Source: Colivicinus sp022776215 (GTDB lineage Bacteria; Bacillota_I; Bacilli_A; Erysipelotrichales; Erysipelotrichaceae). Taken from it: a stretch of 33,045 nt of DNA. The position numbers and the translations under genes were made by a program. Positions 15,687 to 24,736 of this stretch are shown here, in pieces. Location: NCBI GenBank assembly GCA_022776215.1, contig JALFIR010000064.1, positions 1 through 33,045 of the forward strand. Reading direction: 5' to 3'. The notes below the pieces were generated by a model. It was not told where the DNA came from. It searched no databases and saw only the letters and a list, made by a program, of their open reading frames with translations. The stretch's first letter is position 1, and each line of letters opens with the position of its first letter.

Positions 15687-17932
15687 GTTTTATTAAAAAA
15701 CATAAACAATTAGTATTATTATGTGTTTTAATCACGGTCGCTGTTTTTGCGATGTTTTTACCAAACTTAATTCAAGGTAAATATTTTGTCGGTGGTGGTG
15801 ATGTTAAAACACAATGGTATCCCTTTTATGTTTTAAATAGAAGAACTACTATTAATGCATTAAAGGATCATACGCTTCCCTTTTATTCGTTTATCTTATT
15901 TTTAGGTAATAATATTTGGGCATCAAAATCAAGCTATGGGTTATTCGATATCTATAACTTAGCGACATATGTTTTTAAACAAGATTACTTTTTTATATAT
16001 GATTTACAATGTCTTATTAAAATTCTAGTTAGTGGAATAAGCTGTTATTTATTAATAAACTACTTATATAAGGATAAAAAAACTTCGCTTATAGCGGGTT
16101 TGTGTTACAGTCTATCGAGTTTTGCGATTTACTTTACTTCACAACCTGGTTTCCTATCTTTTTATTCCTTAGCTCCTTTATATTTTCTAGGAATGGAATA
16201 TTATTTGAAGGAGAAGAAGAAATATTTATTCATTGTAATTACATTCTTATTGTTGTTAATGAATTATTATTTATTCTATGCGATTTCATTGTTTTCACCT
16301 ATCTATTTTATCTATCGTTATTACAATTTAAATAAAAAAATTAAAGGTTTATTTAAATCGGCTATATTATTGATTTTTTACTATTTGATAGGTGTTTTAT
16401 TATCTGCCATAGTAATAGTTCCAGCTTTCTTTTATGTTACTCAAAACGAAAGAATTGGTGGTCTTTATTTATTATTTAATTACGAAGAATTGAGTGTTTA
16501 TTTTCATTTATTCATTTCAGCATTTGTTCCTAGCCATGATTATATTTATGGCAACAATGTATTTGAATTAGGTGAACATACTTTAAAAGAAATATGTCTA
16601 TATGCTGGTGCAATTGTTTGTCTGTTAGTTCCTCAGTTTTTGAGTGATGAAGATAAAAGATATAAATATAGCACATTAATTTTATATTTAATGTTTATTT
16701 TCATTGCGATAACACCATTTACAGGTTCTATTATCAACGGCTTTAGTGAACCTTGTTTTAGATGGTTATTCATCTTTATTATTATTAATATTGTTACTGC
16801 AAGTAGGTATATAAATAATTTTAATCGTAAGAACTTGTTTGTAACAATGATTTTAGAGTTCTTACTAATTTTTGTATTGTTTGCCGCTAGCCTTGTTTAT
16901 AAAAATTACTTATTGAAAGATTATTTAGTTCAATTAGGTATTCTTATTGTTGTTTCGATTTTCCTTTTGATAAATGCATTTTTATTGCTTAAAGGCCAAA
17001 AATATTTTGTAGTAAGTACATTTATTGAATTATTGTTATTTACATCTTTTTATGGCTACAAGTCTTCTTCTATCGCTGTAAGCAAGAATGATATTAATAA
17101 TGTAACTAGTGTCATTGTAGAGAATGATGATTACCATAATTTAAGCAATTATTTAAATAGTTTAGATGATAAAGAAGAATATTATAGGGTTTATGTTTCT
17201 TATGAAGATCTATATTGGTCATTTTCACAAAATATGGGTATTTTATATAACATTAATGGCCTAATGACATATGATTCAACATATGCCCAAAGTTTTAATA
17301 AGATGCGTAGAATGAACTATGATGAAATAGTTGAAGGAATTGATTGGCGTTTTAATATTAAAGATGTTAATATTATAAATTTCTTATCAACTAAATATTC
17401 AATCACACTAGATAAAAACGAAATCCCATTTAACAATTATGAAATAGTTGACGATTCATATGTAATTATTGCTAAAAATATGGATTATAAACCTTTTGGC
17501 AGGACATACACTAAAACAATGAAATATAAAGACTTTAACAACGATACTTCATTATTAAATGAATATGTAATATGTGATACTGATGTTAAAGTTGGCAATA
17601 CTGTTTATGACATGGTGAATGTTGCTTATAATGATAACTCGATAAGTGGTGATATTAAAACAAATGAAGATTCATTTGTGGTATTAAGCCTTCCTTATGA
17701 CGAAGGATGGAATATTAAAGTTAATGGTAAAGAGATTAGTTACTATGAATGTAATGGCGGTATGATTGGATTTAATATTGAAAATGGAGACAACCATATT
17801 GAAATGGAATTTATCCCTAAAGGATTTTATTCTGGCTTGATTATGTCTTGTGTAGGGGTTATATCACTTGTAGTTCTAATATTAATTGACAAGAAAGTAA
17901 AGTATAATTGTGAAGATGAACAAGTTGTTTAA
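15683..17932 (+). CDS. YfhO-family GT-C-like membrane protein (first copy)
   Basis: A 749-residue polytopic protein with about twelve hydrophobic segments, a large extracytoplasmic domain (about 470-715) and a final transmembrane helix (about 717-737). The first outer loop has GGGDVKTQWYPFY (37-49). The domain near 660-700 has the YfhO-type LPYDEGWNIKVNGKE and a hydrophobic-glycine motif NGGMIGF. Bacillus subtilis YfhO works with CsbB in lipoteichoic-acid glycosylation, taking sugar from an undecaprenyl-phosphate donor. A CsbB-like enzyme lies at the right end of this window and a DPM1-like one at 5992. Start overlaps rmlA as ATGA. A second family member lies at 19615, and a GT39-like gene sits between the two. 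Confidence 0.8.
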   Translation: MSFIKKHKQLVLLCVLITVAVFAMFLPNLIQGKYFVGGGDVKTQWYPFYVLNRRTTINALKDHTLPFYSFILFLGNNIWASKSSYGLFDIYNLATYVFKQDYFFIYDLQCLIKILVSGISCYLLINYLYKDKKTSLIAGLCYSLSSFAIYFTSQPGFLSFYSLAPLYFLGMEYYLKEKKKYLFIVITFLLLLMNYYLFYAISLFSPIYFIYRYYNLNKKIKGLFKSAILLIFYYLIGVLLSAIVIVPAFFYVTQNERIGGLYLLFNYEELSVYFHLFISAFVPSHDYIYGNNVFELGEHTLKEICLYAGAIVCLLVPQFLSDEDKRYKYSTLILYLMFIFIAITPFTGSIINGFSEPCFRWLFIFIIINIVTASRYINNFNRKNLFVTMILEFLLIFVLFAASLVYKNYLLKDYLVQLGILIVVSIFLLINAFLLLKGQKYFVVSTFIELLLFTSFYGYKSSSIAVSKNDINNVTSVIVENDDYHNLSNYLNSLDDKEEYYRVYVSYEDLYWSFSQNMGILYNINGLMTYDSTYAQSFNKMRRMNYDEIVEGIDWRFNIKDVNIINFLSTKYSITLDKNEIPFNNYEIVDDSYVIIAKNMDYKPFGRTYTKTMKYKDFNNDTSLLNEYVICDTDVKVGNTVYDMVNVAYNDNSISGDIKTNEDSFVVLSLPYDEGWNIKVNGKEISYYECNGGMIGFNIENGDNHIEMEFIPKGFYSGLIMSCVGVISLVVLILIDKKVKYNCEDEQVV
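17903..17908 (+). promoter_or_regulatory. Possible -10 (TATAAT) within the end of the first yfhO-like gene
   Basis: TATAAT ends 7 bases before the ATG at 17916. A perfect TTGACA is present at 17886-17891, but the 11-bp spacing is too short for a normal promoter. Since it lies in coding sequence, chance is a real alternative. Confidence 0.3.
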
Positions 17933-19631
17933 AAATACGTACATAACAGTTGTGCTTGCAGTGTTTACTTTGATCGTTACTTATTTATGTTATTTAAGTT
18001 ATGTTCAAACATGTTTTGTGACAATTCAATATACAACCGATATTTCCTTCTTTTTAAAAGACCACTTATTTTTTAATATTATTATTACTATACTTTTTGT
18101 GTTATTGATCTTTTTATTAAGCAAATCAAAAAGTATTAAGAGCGTTATCGATAGAATCAATACCGATGATAAATTATATAAGACTATCAAATGTGTTTTA
18201 TTAGTGTCTATTGGAATGATTGGTTTTGTGTGGGTATATGGAACACAAATATTACCTGAAGGTGATCAATATTTGGTAACCGCTGCAGTAGAAGGGTTTA
18301 GAAAAGGTGATTACCATTTATTTGAAAGTGGCGAATATATTGAGATGTTTCCAAATCAAATTGGTTTATTTATTGTTTATTATCTTTTATCTTTTGTTTC
18401 TGGCGATAATTTTTATTTATATGCTCAAGTATTTAATGTTATTTCGGTGGTGCTTATTTATAAGGCAATGTCAGATATCACAAAGATAAATGGCTCCAGC
18501 AATTTTACTTCTCTAATAGTGCTATTATCATCATTGCTGTTTCCAGTTTTATTAATCTATACCTGGTTAATCTATGGAAACATTCCGGGTATGGCGTTCG
18601 CTTTATTGGCTATCAAATATGAGCTTTTGTATTTTAAAAGTTATAAGGTTAAGGATTGTTTATTATCGGTTATATTTTTAACATTATCGTTAATGCTAAA
18701 ATCTTTTTCTTTAATATATTTGGTTGCTATGATGATATATGCATTATTTAAAACTGCTGACAACAAGAATATTAAGGGGTTGTTCTTTATTGGTTTGATA
18801 ATTATCGGTTTTATCTTACAAAGCTTGGTTCCAAAAATGTTTATTGAATCGAGAATTGGCTATAAATTAGACCAAGGATCATCATATTACGCTCATATTG
18901 CGATGGGCATGCAAGATGGTGAAAGAGCACCAGGCTGGCATAATAAATATAATGTAAATTCATATCATGAGGCTGGCAATATTTCTGAAGTTCAAAAAGA
19001 AGCATCGATAAAGAGTATTAAAGATAGGTTAAATGAGTTTAAAAACGATCCTGCTGATTGTTTAAGATTTTATAGCATGAAGACAGCTTCTCAATGGAAT
19101 AATCCTACTTTTGAAATGTTTTATGGCATGGATGAGGATTTTGGATATGGTTTCCAATATCGTTTTACTAAATACGATAGCTTAACGCGTTTCTTTGAAA
19201 AATGTCTAAATTTACATGTTCAATATCGTCTTCAAAGAATACTAAACTTTGAACAATCTTTAATGTTGTTTGGAACAATGTTGTATATCTTATTTACAAT
19301 TTTAAATAAAAATAAGACCATGGAAGAACTATTGTTACCACTAGTATTGGTTGGCGGCTTCTTATTCCTATTAATGTGGGAAGCTAAGAGTCAGTATGTT
19401 TTATATTTTTATGTTGTTGTTATGTTATATGGAATTTTGGGTTATAGAGAATTGTTTAATTATTTTAAAAATCCATATAAAATAAACAAAAAAATAATAT
19501 ATGGAATCTCAACATATATGGTAATTACTTTATTGGTTTTTGCGATAAGTTTTAAACCATATTTAACTGCTGATAACCAAAGTTATAACGAGTACATTGC
19601 GTGTGGTAATACATATGATTGGTTTAATTAA
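17916..19631 (+). CDS. GT39/PMT-like GT-C membrane glycosyltransferase
   Basis: A 571-residue integral membrane protein with about twelve hydrophobic segments. The first long outer loop carries LPEGDQYLVTAAVEGF (113-128), then a PNQIG motif (146-150). An acidic residue before DQ followed by a proline-rich element is typical of the GT39 (protein mannosyltransferase/ArnT) class. Later blocks MGMQDGERAPGW and LLMWEAKSQYVLYF resemble GT39-like proteins of Gram-positive polymer loci. It probably transfers a sugar from a polyprenyl-phosphate donor outside the cell. I chose ATG 17916 over an in-frame GTG at 17910. It overlaps the preceding yfhO-like gene by 17 bases and the following one by 17 bases. 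Confidence 0.68.
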   Translation: MNKLFKNTYITVVLAVFTLIVTYLCYLSYVQTCFVTIQYTTDISFFLKDHLFFNIIITILFVLLIFLLSKSKSIKSVIDRINTDDKLYKTIKCVLLVSIGMIGFVWVYGTQILPEGDQYLVTAAVEGFRKGDYHLFESGEYIEMFPNQIGLFIVYYLLSFVSGDNFYLYAQVFNVISVVLIYKAMSDITKINGSSNFTSLIVLLSSLLFPVLLIYTWLIYGNIPGMAFALLAIKYELLYFKSYKVKDCLLSVIFLTLSLMLKSFSLIYLVAMMIYALFKTADNKNIKGLFFIGLIIIGFILQSLVPKMFIESRIGYKLDQGSSYYAHIAMGMQDGERAPGWHNKYNVNSYHEAGNISEVQKEASIKSIKDRLNEFKNDPADCLRFYSMKTASQWNNPTFEMFYGMDEDFGYGFQYRFTKYDSLTRFFEKCLNLHVQYRLQRILNFEQSLMLFGTMLYILFTILNKNKTMEELLLPLVLVGGFLFLLMWEAKSQYVLYFYVVVMLYGILGYRELFNYFKNPYKINKKIIYGISTYMVITLLVFAISFKPYLTADNQSYNEYIACGNTYDWFN

Positions 19632-21819
19632 GAATCATTTTAAGGAACATAAATATATTTACTTAAGCGTAACAAGTATCTTGTTAATATTTGTTATGTT
19701 CTTTAAATTTGTTTTTAAAAAACCATTTTTATTAGGTAATGATCAATGGCTTCAATATAATATTTTCTATAAAGAATGGATTAACTTAATATTGGATTTC
19801 ATTAAGGGCAAAGGTCTTCCTATGTATTCTTGGAACATGTACCTCGGCACTGACTTTTATAGTGCTATGGGATATTACTGTACAGGAGATATCTTCTTAC
19901 CTTTGTTACTATTGTTTAGAAATAACATTGAACTTGGTTTAATAATCGAAACAATGCTATGCGTTTATATTGCAGCTATACTGATGGACATCTTTTTAAA
20001 GAAATATAATGTTTCTGATTATAAAATAAGAACTTTTATTTCGTTGATATATGCTTTTGGCGGACAGGCATCACAGTTTGTAGGGCATTATATGTTCTTT
20101 AGATTCTATGCTTTTATGCCATTGTTATTTATTGGCTTTTTAAAATACTTAGAGAACAAGAATAAAAGCACCTTTATTCTCGCTACAACTATTTTGTTTC
20201 TACAAAGCTATTATTTAATGTTTCCAACATTAATATTTTTGTTTATGTTTGCGGTAATGATGGAAATTAAAAATAACAAATCATTCAAAGAAACATTCAA
20301 TGACTTCATAAGTTTATTAGTGTGTTTAATAATCGGTTTCTTTATCAGTTCTGTGATCACACTTCCATCTATGGTTTACCTCTTAAATAATCCAAGAATC
20401 GGTTCTAACGAGACATATAGTATCTTTTGGTATCCAAGGGTATATGTTGGCTTATATTCTTCGCTTACTACTTTTATTCCTTGGCAGATTAATCCGATAT
20501 TCAAGACTCCTAACCAAGGACACGATAATTTATATTCGTTATTTATCACAATTATTCCTTTAATTTCTTGTGTTTCTTATGCAAGCAAAAAAGAAAATAG
20601 ATGCGAAGGCATATTACTTTTGATATTAATAGTGACTATGTGCTTAAAACCATTATCTAGCATTATGCATGGTTTTTCAGAACCTTCATTAAGATGGATT
20701 TTTTTGATTGAATTCTATATGTTAATTCTTGCAGCCAAAGGCATGAATATAAGAACAAATAAATGGATATTCATCGTTTATTTCTTAAGCACATTATTGG
20801 TAATTGGTTCGTTTTGTATTTCAACAGTTACAAATTACGATGTCGCAAAAGGACATCTAATTATAATGGCAGCGGGTCTTGTGTTAGATGTAATTACTTA
20901 CTTGATGTATACAAAAGGAATTAAATATGTTTTGACTTTATCTATAGTAGAAGTTGTTTTATTCTTATGCTTTGATTTTTATACAAAGACAGTCATTGAA
21001 AATTGTTATGTGACAAATGATGCAATCAAAAGAGAAGATGTTGATTATTTTAAGTCTTTAGACGAAGATGAGTATCGATATTATATTAATTTTATGAATA
21101 ATCAACCACCAATAACGTTAAATAAAAACAAGTCTCTAGACTACGGTTTCATGTCTACATCTGCTTACAATTCTATGTATGACTATAATACCAATCAATT
21201 TTCTAAGTTAAGTAAGTCAAGATTAATTCCGGATTCTGATTATATGGGCTGGGTGTTAGAATGCGACGATCCATACGCAAATACAATGCTTGGTGTAAAG
21301 TATTATATTGTATATAAGGAAGATGAATTACCTAAGGAATTAGAATTTGAATATGCCTATAATTTGGATTATTTAATGGTATATAAGAACTTAGATTATA
21401 AGGGCTTTGGTTATACTTCTAAGCAATTAAAATACACAAAAGACTTCAATGATACAAAAGATTTCTTTGACTTTATCTTGGTGGATGATGAAACTTATGA
21501 TATTTCTAAATATACAGAAATAAGCGAAATTAAATTAAATATAGATGAAAAACATAAGAATTATTTTAAAGCTAATATTGATTTAGATAATGACAATATC
21601 TTATTGATACCTATTCCAAACAATAAGGGTTGGAGTATTAAGGTTAATGGAGAAAAGGCTACACCAATATCTGTTAACGGTGGTTTTATAGGATTAGAGC
21701 TTAGTACTGGTCATAACGAAATCGAAATGAACTTTATGTCACCATATTTTAAGGTTGGCTTAATTTTAAGCTTTATTGGACTTGTATCTTTTATCGTTGT
21801 TGTTAAAAGGGAAAAATAG
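19615..21819 (+). CDS. YfhO-family GT-C-like membrane protein (second copy)
   Basis: A 734-residue paralogue of the product at 15683, with the same plan: N-terminal helix, first outer loop with LLGNDQWLQYNIFYKEW (39-55), about twelve membrane segments, an extracytoplasmic domain (about 455-705) and a last helix (about 708-728). The C-terminal block NNKGWSIKVNGEK with VNGGFIGLEL is the YfhO counterpart of that in the first copy. The two copies differ widely in sequence, so they probably handle different donors or acceptors. The ATG at 19615 lies within the end of the GT39-like gene (17-base overlap) and has no clear ribosome binding site; an in-frame non-ATG codon at 19597 is the alternative start. 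Confidence 0.8.
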   Translation: MIGLIKNHFKEHKYIYLSVTSILLIFVMFFKFVFKKPFLLGNDQWLQYNIFYKEWINLILDFIKGKGLPMYSWNMYLGTDFYSAMGYYCTGDIFLPLLLLFRNNIELGLIIETMLCVYIAAILMDIFLKKYNVSDYKIRTFISLIYAFGGQASQFVGHYMFFRFYAFMPLLFIGFLKYLENKNKSTFILATTILFLQSYYLMFPTLIFLFMFAVMMEIKNNKSFKETFNDFISLLVCLIIGFFISSVITLPSMVYLLNNPRIGSNETYSIFWYPRVYVGLYSSLTTFIPWQINPIFKTPNQGHDNLYSLFITIIPLISCVSYASKKENRCEGILLLILIVTMCLKPLSSIMHGFSEPSLRWIFLIEFYMLILAAKGMNIRTNKWIFIVYFLSTLLVIGSFCISTVTNYDVAKGHLIIMAAGLVLDVITYLMYTKGIKYVLTLSIVEVVLFLCFDFYTKTVIENCYVTNDAIKREDVDYFKSLDEDEYRYYINFMNNQPPITLNKNKSLDYGFMSTSAYNSMYDYNTNQFSKLSKSRLIPDSDYMGWVLECDDPYANTMLGVKYYIVYKEDELPKELEFEYAYNLDYLMVYKNLDYKGFGYTSKQLKYTKDFNDTKDFFDFILVDDETYDISKYTEISEIKLNIDEKHKNYFKANIDLDNDNILLIPIPNNKGWSIKVNGEKATPISVNGGFIGLELSTGHNEIEMNFMSPYFKVGLILSFIGLVSFIVVVKREK

Positions 21820-21830
21820 AAAGGCTTTAT

Positions 21831-21839
21831 TGATATAAT
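21831..21839 (+). promoter_or_regulatory. Extended -10 (TGATATAAT) before the GT2 cluster
   Basis: TGATATAAT, a consensus extended -10, ends 8 bases before the ATG at 21848 and follows the yfhO stop by 11 bases. Extended -10 promoters can work without a -35. No Shine-Dalgarno sequence is present, so the message would be leaderless or nearly so. Confidence 0.5.
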
Positions 21840-21847
21840 ATTTAAAG

Positions 21848-22810
21848 ATGAAAAGATTGTCTGTTGTAGTTCCTGTATACAATGTTGAAAAATATCTAGA
21901 CAAGTGTCTAGATTCTTTAGTTAACCAAGAAATAGATGATTACGAAGTTATTGTAGTAAATGATGGAACTAAAGATAATAGTCAATTAATAATTGATAAA
22001 TATGTTAAGGATTATCCTTTAATTGTTAAATCATATATCAAAGAAAATGGTGGTCTAAGTGATGCGAGAAACTATGGCATTAAATACGCAAGTGGCGAAT
22101 ATATAACATTCTTAGATAGTGATGATTATATTGAATATGATACTTATAAGAATATGTTGGATATAGCTTATAAGGGTAATCATGATTTAGTGGTAGCTGA
22201 TCTTGAATATGTTTGGGAAGATAATTCGAAAGAACCTTTTATTAAAGAAGGCTTGAATAGAGCGAGTGATAATAATATTAAAAGTTTATTCTTATCTCCA
22301 TTATTCTCTTGGAATAAGATGTATCGAAAATCATTGTTTGATAAGCTTGAATGCAAGTATCCAGTAGGTTTATGGTATGAGGATATTCCAGTAACTCTTA
22401 AGTTCTTTTCTAGCATTAATAGTGTTGGTTATTATGATAGAAAATCTTATCACTATCTACAAAGAAGTACTTCGATATTAGGCTCTTCATATAATGATAA
22501 GATGTATGACATCTTCACAATATTTGAGAGCGTAATCAAAGATTTTAAAGAAAGAAATAAGTATGAAGAGTTCTATGATGAACTTGAATATTTGTTTATA
22601 GAACATTTCTTGGTCTATGGTGCTTTTAGGTTCTTGAGAACAGAACATTATAAGGAACTGATGGAAAAAGCATTTTGTTTTGTGAAAGAATATTTCCCAG
22701 ACTATATGCATAATAAATATATAAAGACTTTAGGTAAGAAGAATGTAATTTTCTTAAGAACTAATAATAAAGTCACAATGTCTTTTTGGCACAGGTATCT
22801 AACAAAATGA
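21848..22810 (+). CDS. Family 2 glycosyltransferase, first of a tandem trio
   Basis: A 320-residue GT2 enzyme. LSVVVPVYNVEKYLDKCLDS at the N-terminus, VVNDGTKDNS (36-45), ENGGLSDARNYG (66-77) and the metal-binding DSDD (90-93) are intact; WNKMYRKSLFD and WYEDIPVT match the same subgroup as the gene at 3346. The C-terminal third is variable and presumably sets acceptor choice. It likely adds a sugar to the lipid-linked repeat in the cytoplasm. It begins a new unit after an extended -10 and overlaps the next GT2 gene as ATGA. Confidence 0.9.
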   Translation: MKRLSVVVPVYNVEKYLDKCLDSLVNQEIDDYEVIVVNDGTKDNSQLIIDKYVKDYPLIVKSYIKENGGLSDARNYGIKYASGEYITFLDSDDYIEYDTYKNMLDIAYKGNHDLVVADLEYVWEDNSKEPFIKEGLNRASDNNIKSLFLSPLFSWNKMYRKSLFDKLECKYPVGLWYEDIPVTLKFFSSINSVGYYDRKSYHYLQRSTSILGSSYNDKMYDIFTIFESVIKDFKERNKYEEFYDELEYLFIEHFLVYGAFRFLRTEHYKELMEKAFCFVKEYFPDYMHNKYIKTLGKKNVIFLRTNNKVTMSFWHRYLTK

Positions 22811-23790
22811 GTAAAGTAAGTATTATTGTCCCTATCTACAATGTAGAAAAATATGTAAGTAAGTGTCTTGATTCTCTTATAAGGCAAACTTTTTCTGATA
22901 TCGAAATTCTAGCTGTTTCTGATGGTTCACCAGATAACAGTAAAGAAATTGTTTTGAAGTATGCGGAAAAAGATAAGAGAGTTAAGTTTATAGAAAAAGA
23001 AAATGGTGGTTATGGTAGTGTTCTAGAAACAGCTATAGCTCGTATTGAATCAGAATATTTCATGGTGTGTGATCCTGATGATTGGCTAAGCGATAATGCG
23101 GTAGAAGTTTTGGTTAATACTTTAACGCATAATGATGTTGATATGGTTGTTGGCTGTAAGTATCTTGTTTATAACGACAACGAAGAAAAGATTTATACAG
23201 ATTCAGTAATTCATTCAGTAAATATCAATACTGAATTTGATAAAGTATATGATGATTTAACTAGTTTCTATTATCTAGATCCAAGTCCTCATGCCAAACT
23301 ATATAAGACAAGTATTTGTAAGGGTATTAAGTTACCTCATAAGGTAAGTTTTACTGATTTACTTTTATATACTTATGCGTTAGAGAATGCTGAAAAGGCA
23401 ATCTATATTAAAGATGCCTTATCATACTATTTAATCGATAGACCAGGTAATAGTATGTCTACTTTTAAGGACAAAACTTTCTATGATCATTATGTAATTA
23501 TGAGTGAGTTATTTAATTATGCTCATGATGGCAATAATAAGATGTTATATGCAAGAACATATATTCAATTTAGATATGCCTTGAGTCAGTTGGTTGAACA
23601 TGGTGCTGATAGTGCTAAGCTAAAGTATTTTAATGAGTATTGGAATATATATAAGACTTTAATTAGACATAAGAAAGATGTTATGGATAATTATCCAAAG
23701 GATGGCACTTTATCAAAGTTAAAGTGTGCTTTCTTATTGAGTGGCTTGTTTGAAAAAACAATGTTGAAAGATTTGATGGGGGCTAAATAA
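22807..23790 (+). CDS. Family 2 glycosyltransferase, second of the trio (divergent DPDD)
   Basis: A 327-residue GT2 enzyme. It has VSIIVPIYNVEKYVSKCLDS, VSDGSPDNS (37-45) and DPDD (89-92) as metal-binding motif, instead of the DSDD of its neighbours. ENGGYGSVLETAIA replaces the usual ENGGxSDARNxG, and YLDPSPHAKLYKTS replaces the usual WNKxYRxS. It belongs to the GT2 branch with ENGGYGxVLN-type sequences and probably has a different donor or linkage from its neighbours. The ATG at 22807 overlaps the previous stop and is preferred to an in-frame codon at 22786 because similarity begins there. One base separates its stop from the next ATG. Confidence 0.88.
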   Translation: MSKVSIIVPIYNVEKYVSKCLDSLIRQTFSDIEILAVSDGSPDNSKEIVLKYAEKDKRVKFIEKENGGYGSVLETAIARIESEYFMVCDPDDWLSDNAVEVLVNTLTHNDVDMVVGCKYLVYNDNEEKIYTDSVIHSVNINTEFDKVYDDLTSFYYLDPSPHAKLYKTSICKGIKLPHKVSFTDLLLYTYALENAEKAIYIKDALSYYLIDRPGNSMSTFKDKTFYDHYVIMSELFNYAHDGNNKMLYARTYIQFRYALSQLVEHGADSAKLKYFNEYWNIYKTLIRHKKDVMDNYPKDGTLSKLKCAFLLSGLFEKTMLKDLMGAK

Positions 23791-23791
23791 G

Positions 23792-24736
23792 ATGAAAGTA
23801 AGTGTAATAGTTCCTGTATATAATGTTGAAAAATATATTGAGAAATGTTTATTATCTATTCAGAATCAAACTTTTACTGATTTTGAATGCTTGGTAATCA
23901 ATGATGGTACTAAGGATAATTCAATTGAAGTAGCTAAGAAGACTGTTGGTAATGATCCTCGTTTTAGATTTTTTGATAAGGAAAATGGTGGCCTAAGTGA
24001 TGCTAGAAACTTTGGCATTGAAAAGGCTAATGGTGAATATCTGTGTTTCATCGATAGTGATGACTATATTCATGAAGAATTATTAGAACTAACATATATG
24101 ATGGGTAAAGAGTATGATAGTGATATCGTATGTTTTGACATGTATTATGTTTATGATAATGGTTCTTTAGAATATTCTTGGGGCTCTAATTATAAGGGTG
24201 TTTCTAATTATAGAGATAATAAAGAGATAATTTTCTCTAATAATAGTGCTAATAATAAGTTATATAAGGCTTCTTTTATGAAAAATAAGCGCTTCTTTAA
24301 GGGTATGTGGTATGAAGACTTGGCTGTGATTCCAACTTGGATTGCCCAGGCAAATAATATGGCTCATGTTTATAAACCTTTGTACTACTATGTTCAAAGA
24401 GAGGGTTCAATTACTCATAAGGCTGATATTAGAATCTTTGATATCTATAGAGCTATTTCTATGGTTAAAGAAAAGTTGCAACTAGGTGCTTATGAAGTAA
24501 GAGGTTTATATTTTGAAAACTGTTTGGTTATGACAACTCTTCGTATTAAAGAGATTAATGATAAGGCAACTAGAATTGATTATTATAAGAAGAATATTGA
24601 ACATTTGGAGGAACAATATCCTAACTGGTATAGTGATGTTAAGAAGGAAAAGGATTTTAATTTTAAACAAAGATTAATCTTCTTCTTACTTCATTTGAAA
24701 TTATTTGGTTTAGTAGAAAGAGCTTATAACAAATGA
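23792..24736 (+). CDS. Family 2 glycosyltransferase, third of the trio
   Basis: A 314-residue GT2 enzyme with KVSVIVPVYNVEKYIEKCLL, VINDGTKDNS (35-44), ENGGLSDARNFG (64-75) and DSDD (88-91). WYEDLAVIPTW in the C-terminal half corresponds to the WYEDIPVT of the first member, so the two are probably paralogues. The purine-rich GGGGG about 9 bases before the ATG can serve as ribosome binding site. Its end overlaps the GT4 gene as ATGA. Sugar specificity is unknown. Confidence 0.9.
   Translation: MKVSVIVPVYNVEKYIEKCLLSIQNQTFTDFECLVINDGTKDNSIEVAKKTVGNDPRFRFFDKENGGLSDARNFGIEKANGEYLCFIDSDDYIHEELLELTYMMGKEYDSDIVCFDMYYVYDNGSLEYSWGSNYKGVSNYRDNKEIIFSNNSANNKLYKASFMKNKRFFKGMWYEDLAVIPTWIAQANNMAHVYKPLYYYVQREGSITHKADIRIFDIYRAISMVKEKLQLGAYEVRGLYFENCLVMTTLRIKEINDKATRIDYYKKNIEHLEEQYPNWYSDVKKEKDFNFKQRLIFFLLHLKLFGLVERAYNK

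Noticed and set aside
17886..17908. TTGACA plus TATAAT as a full promoter before the GT39-like gene
   Set aside because: The spacer is only 11 bp, too short for a standard sigma-70-type promoter, so only the -10 is listed, with low confidence.
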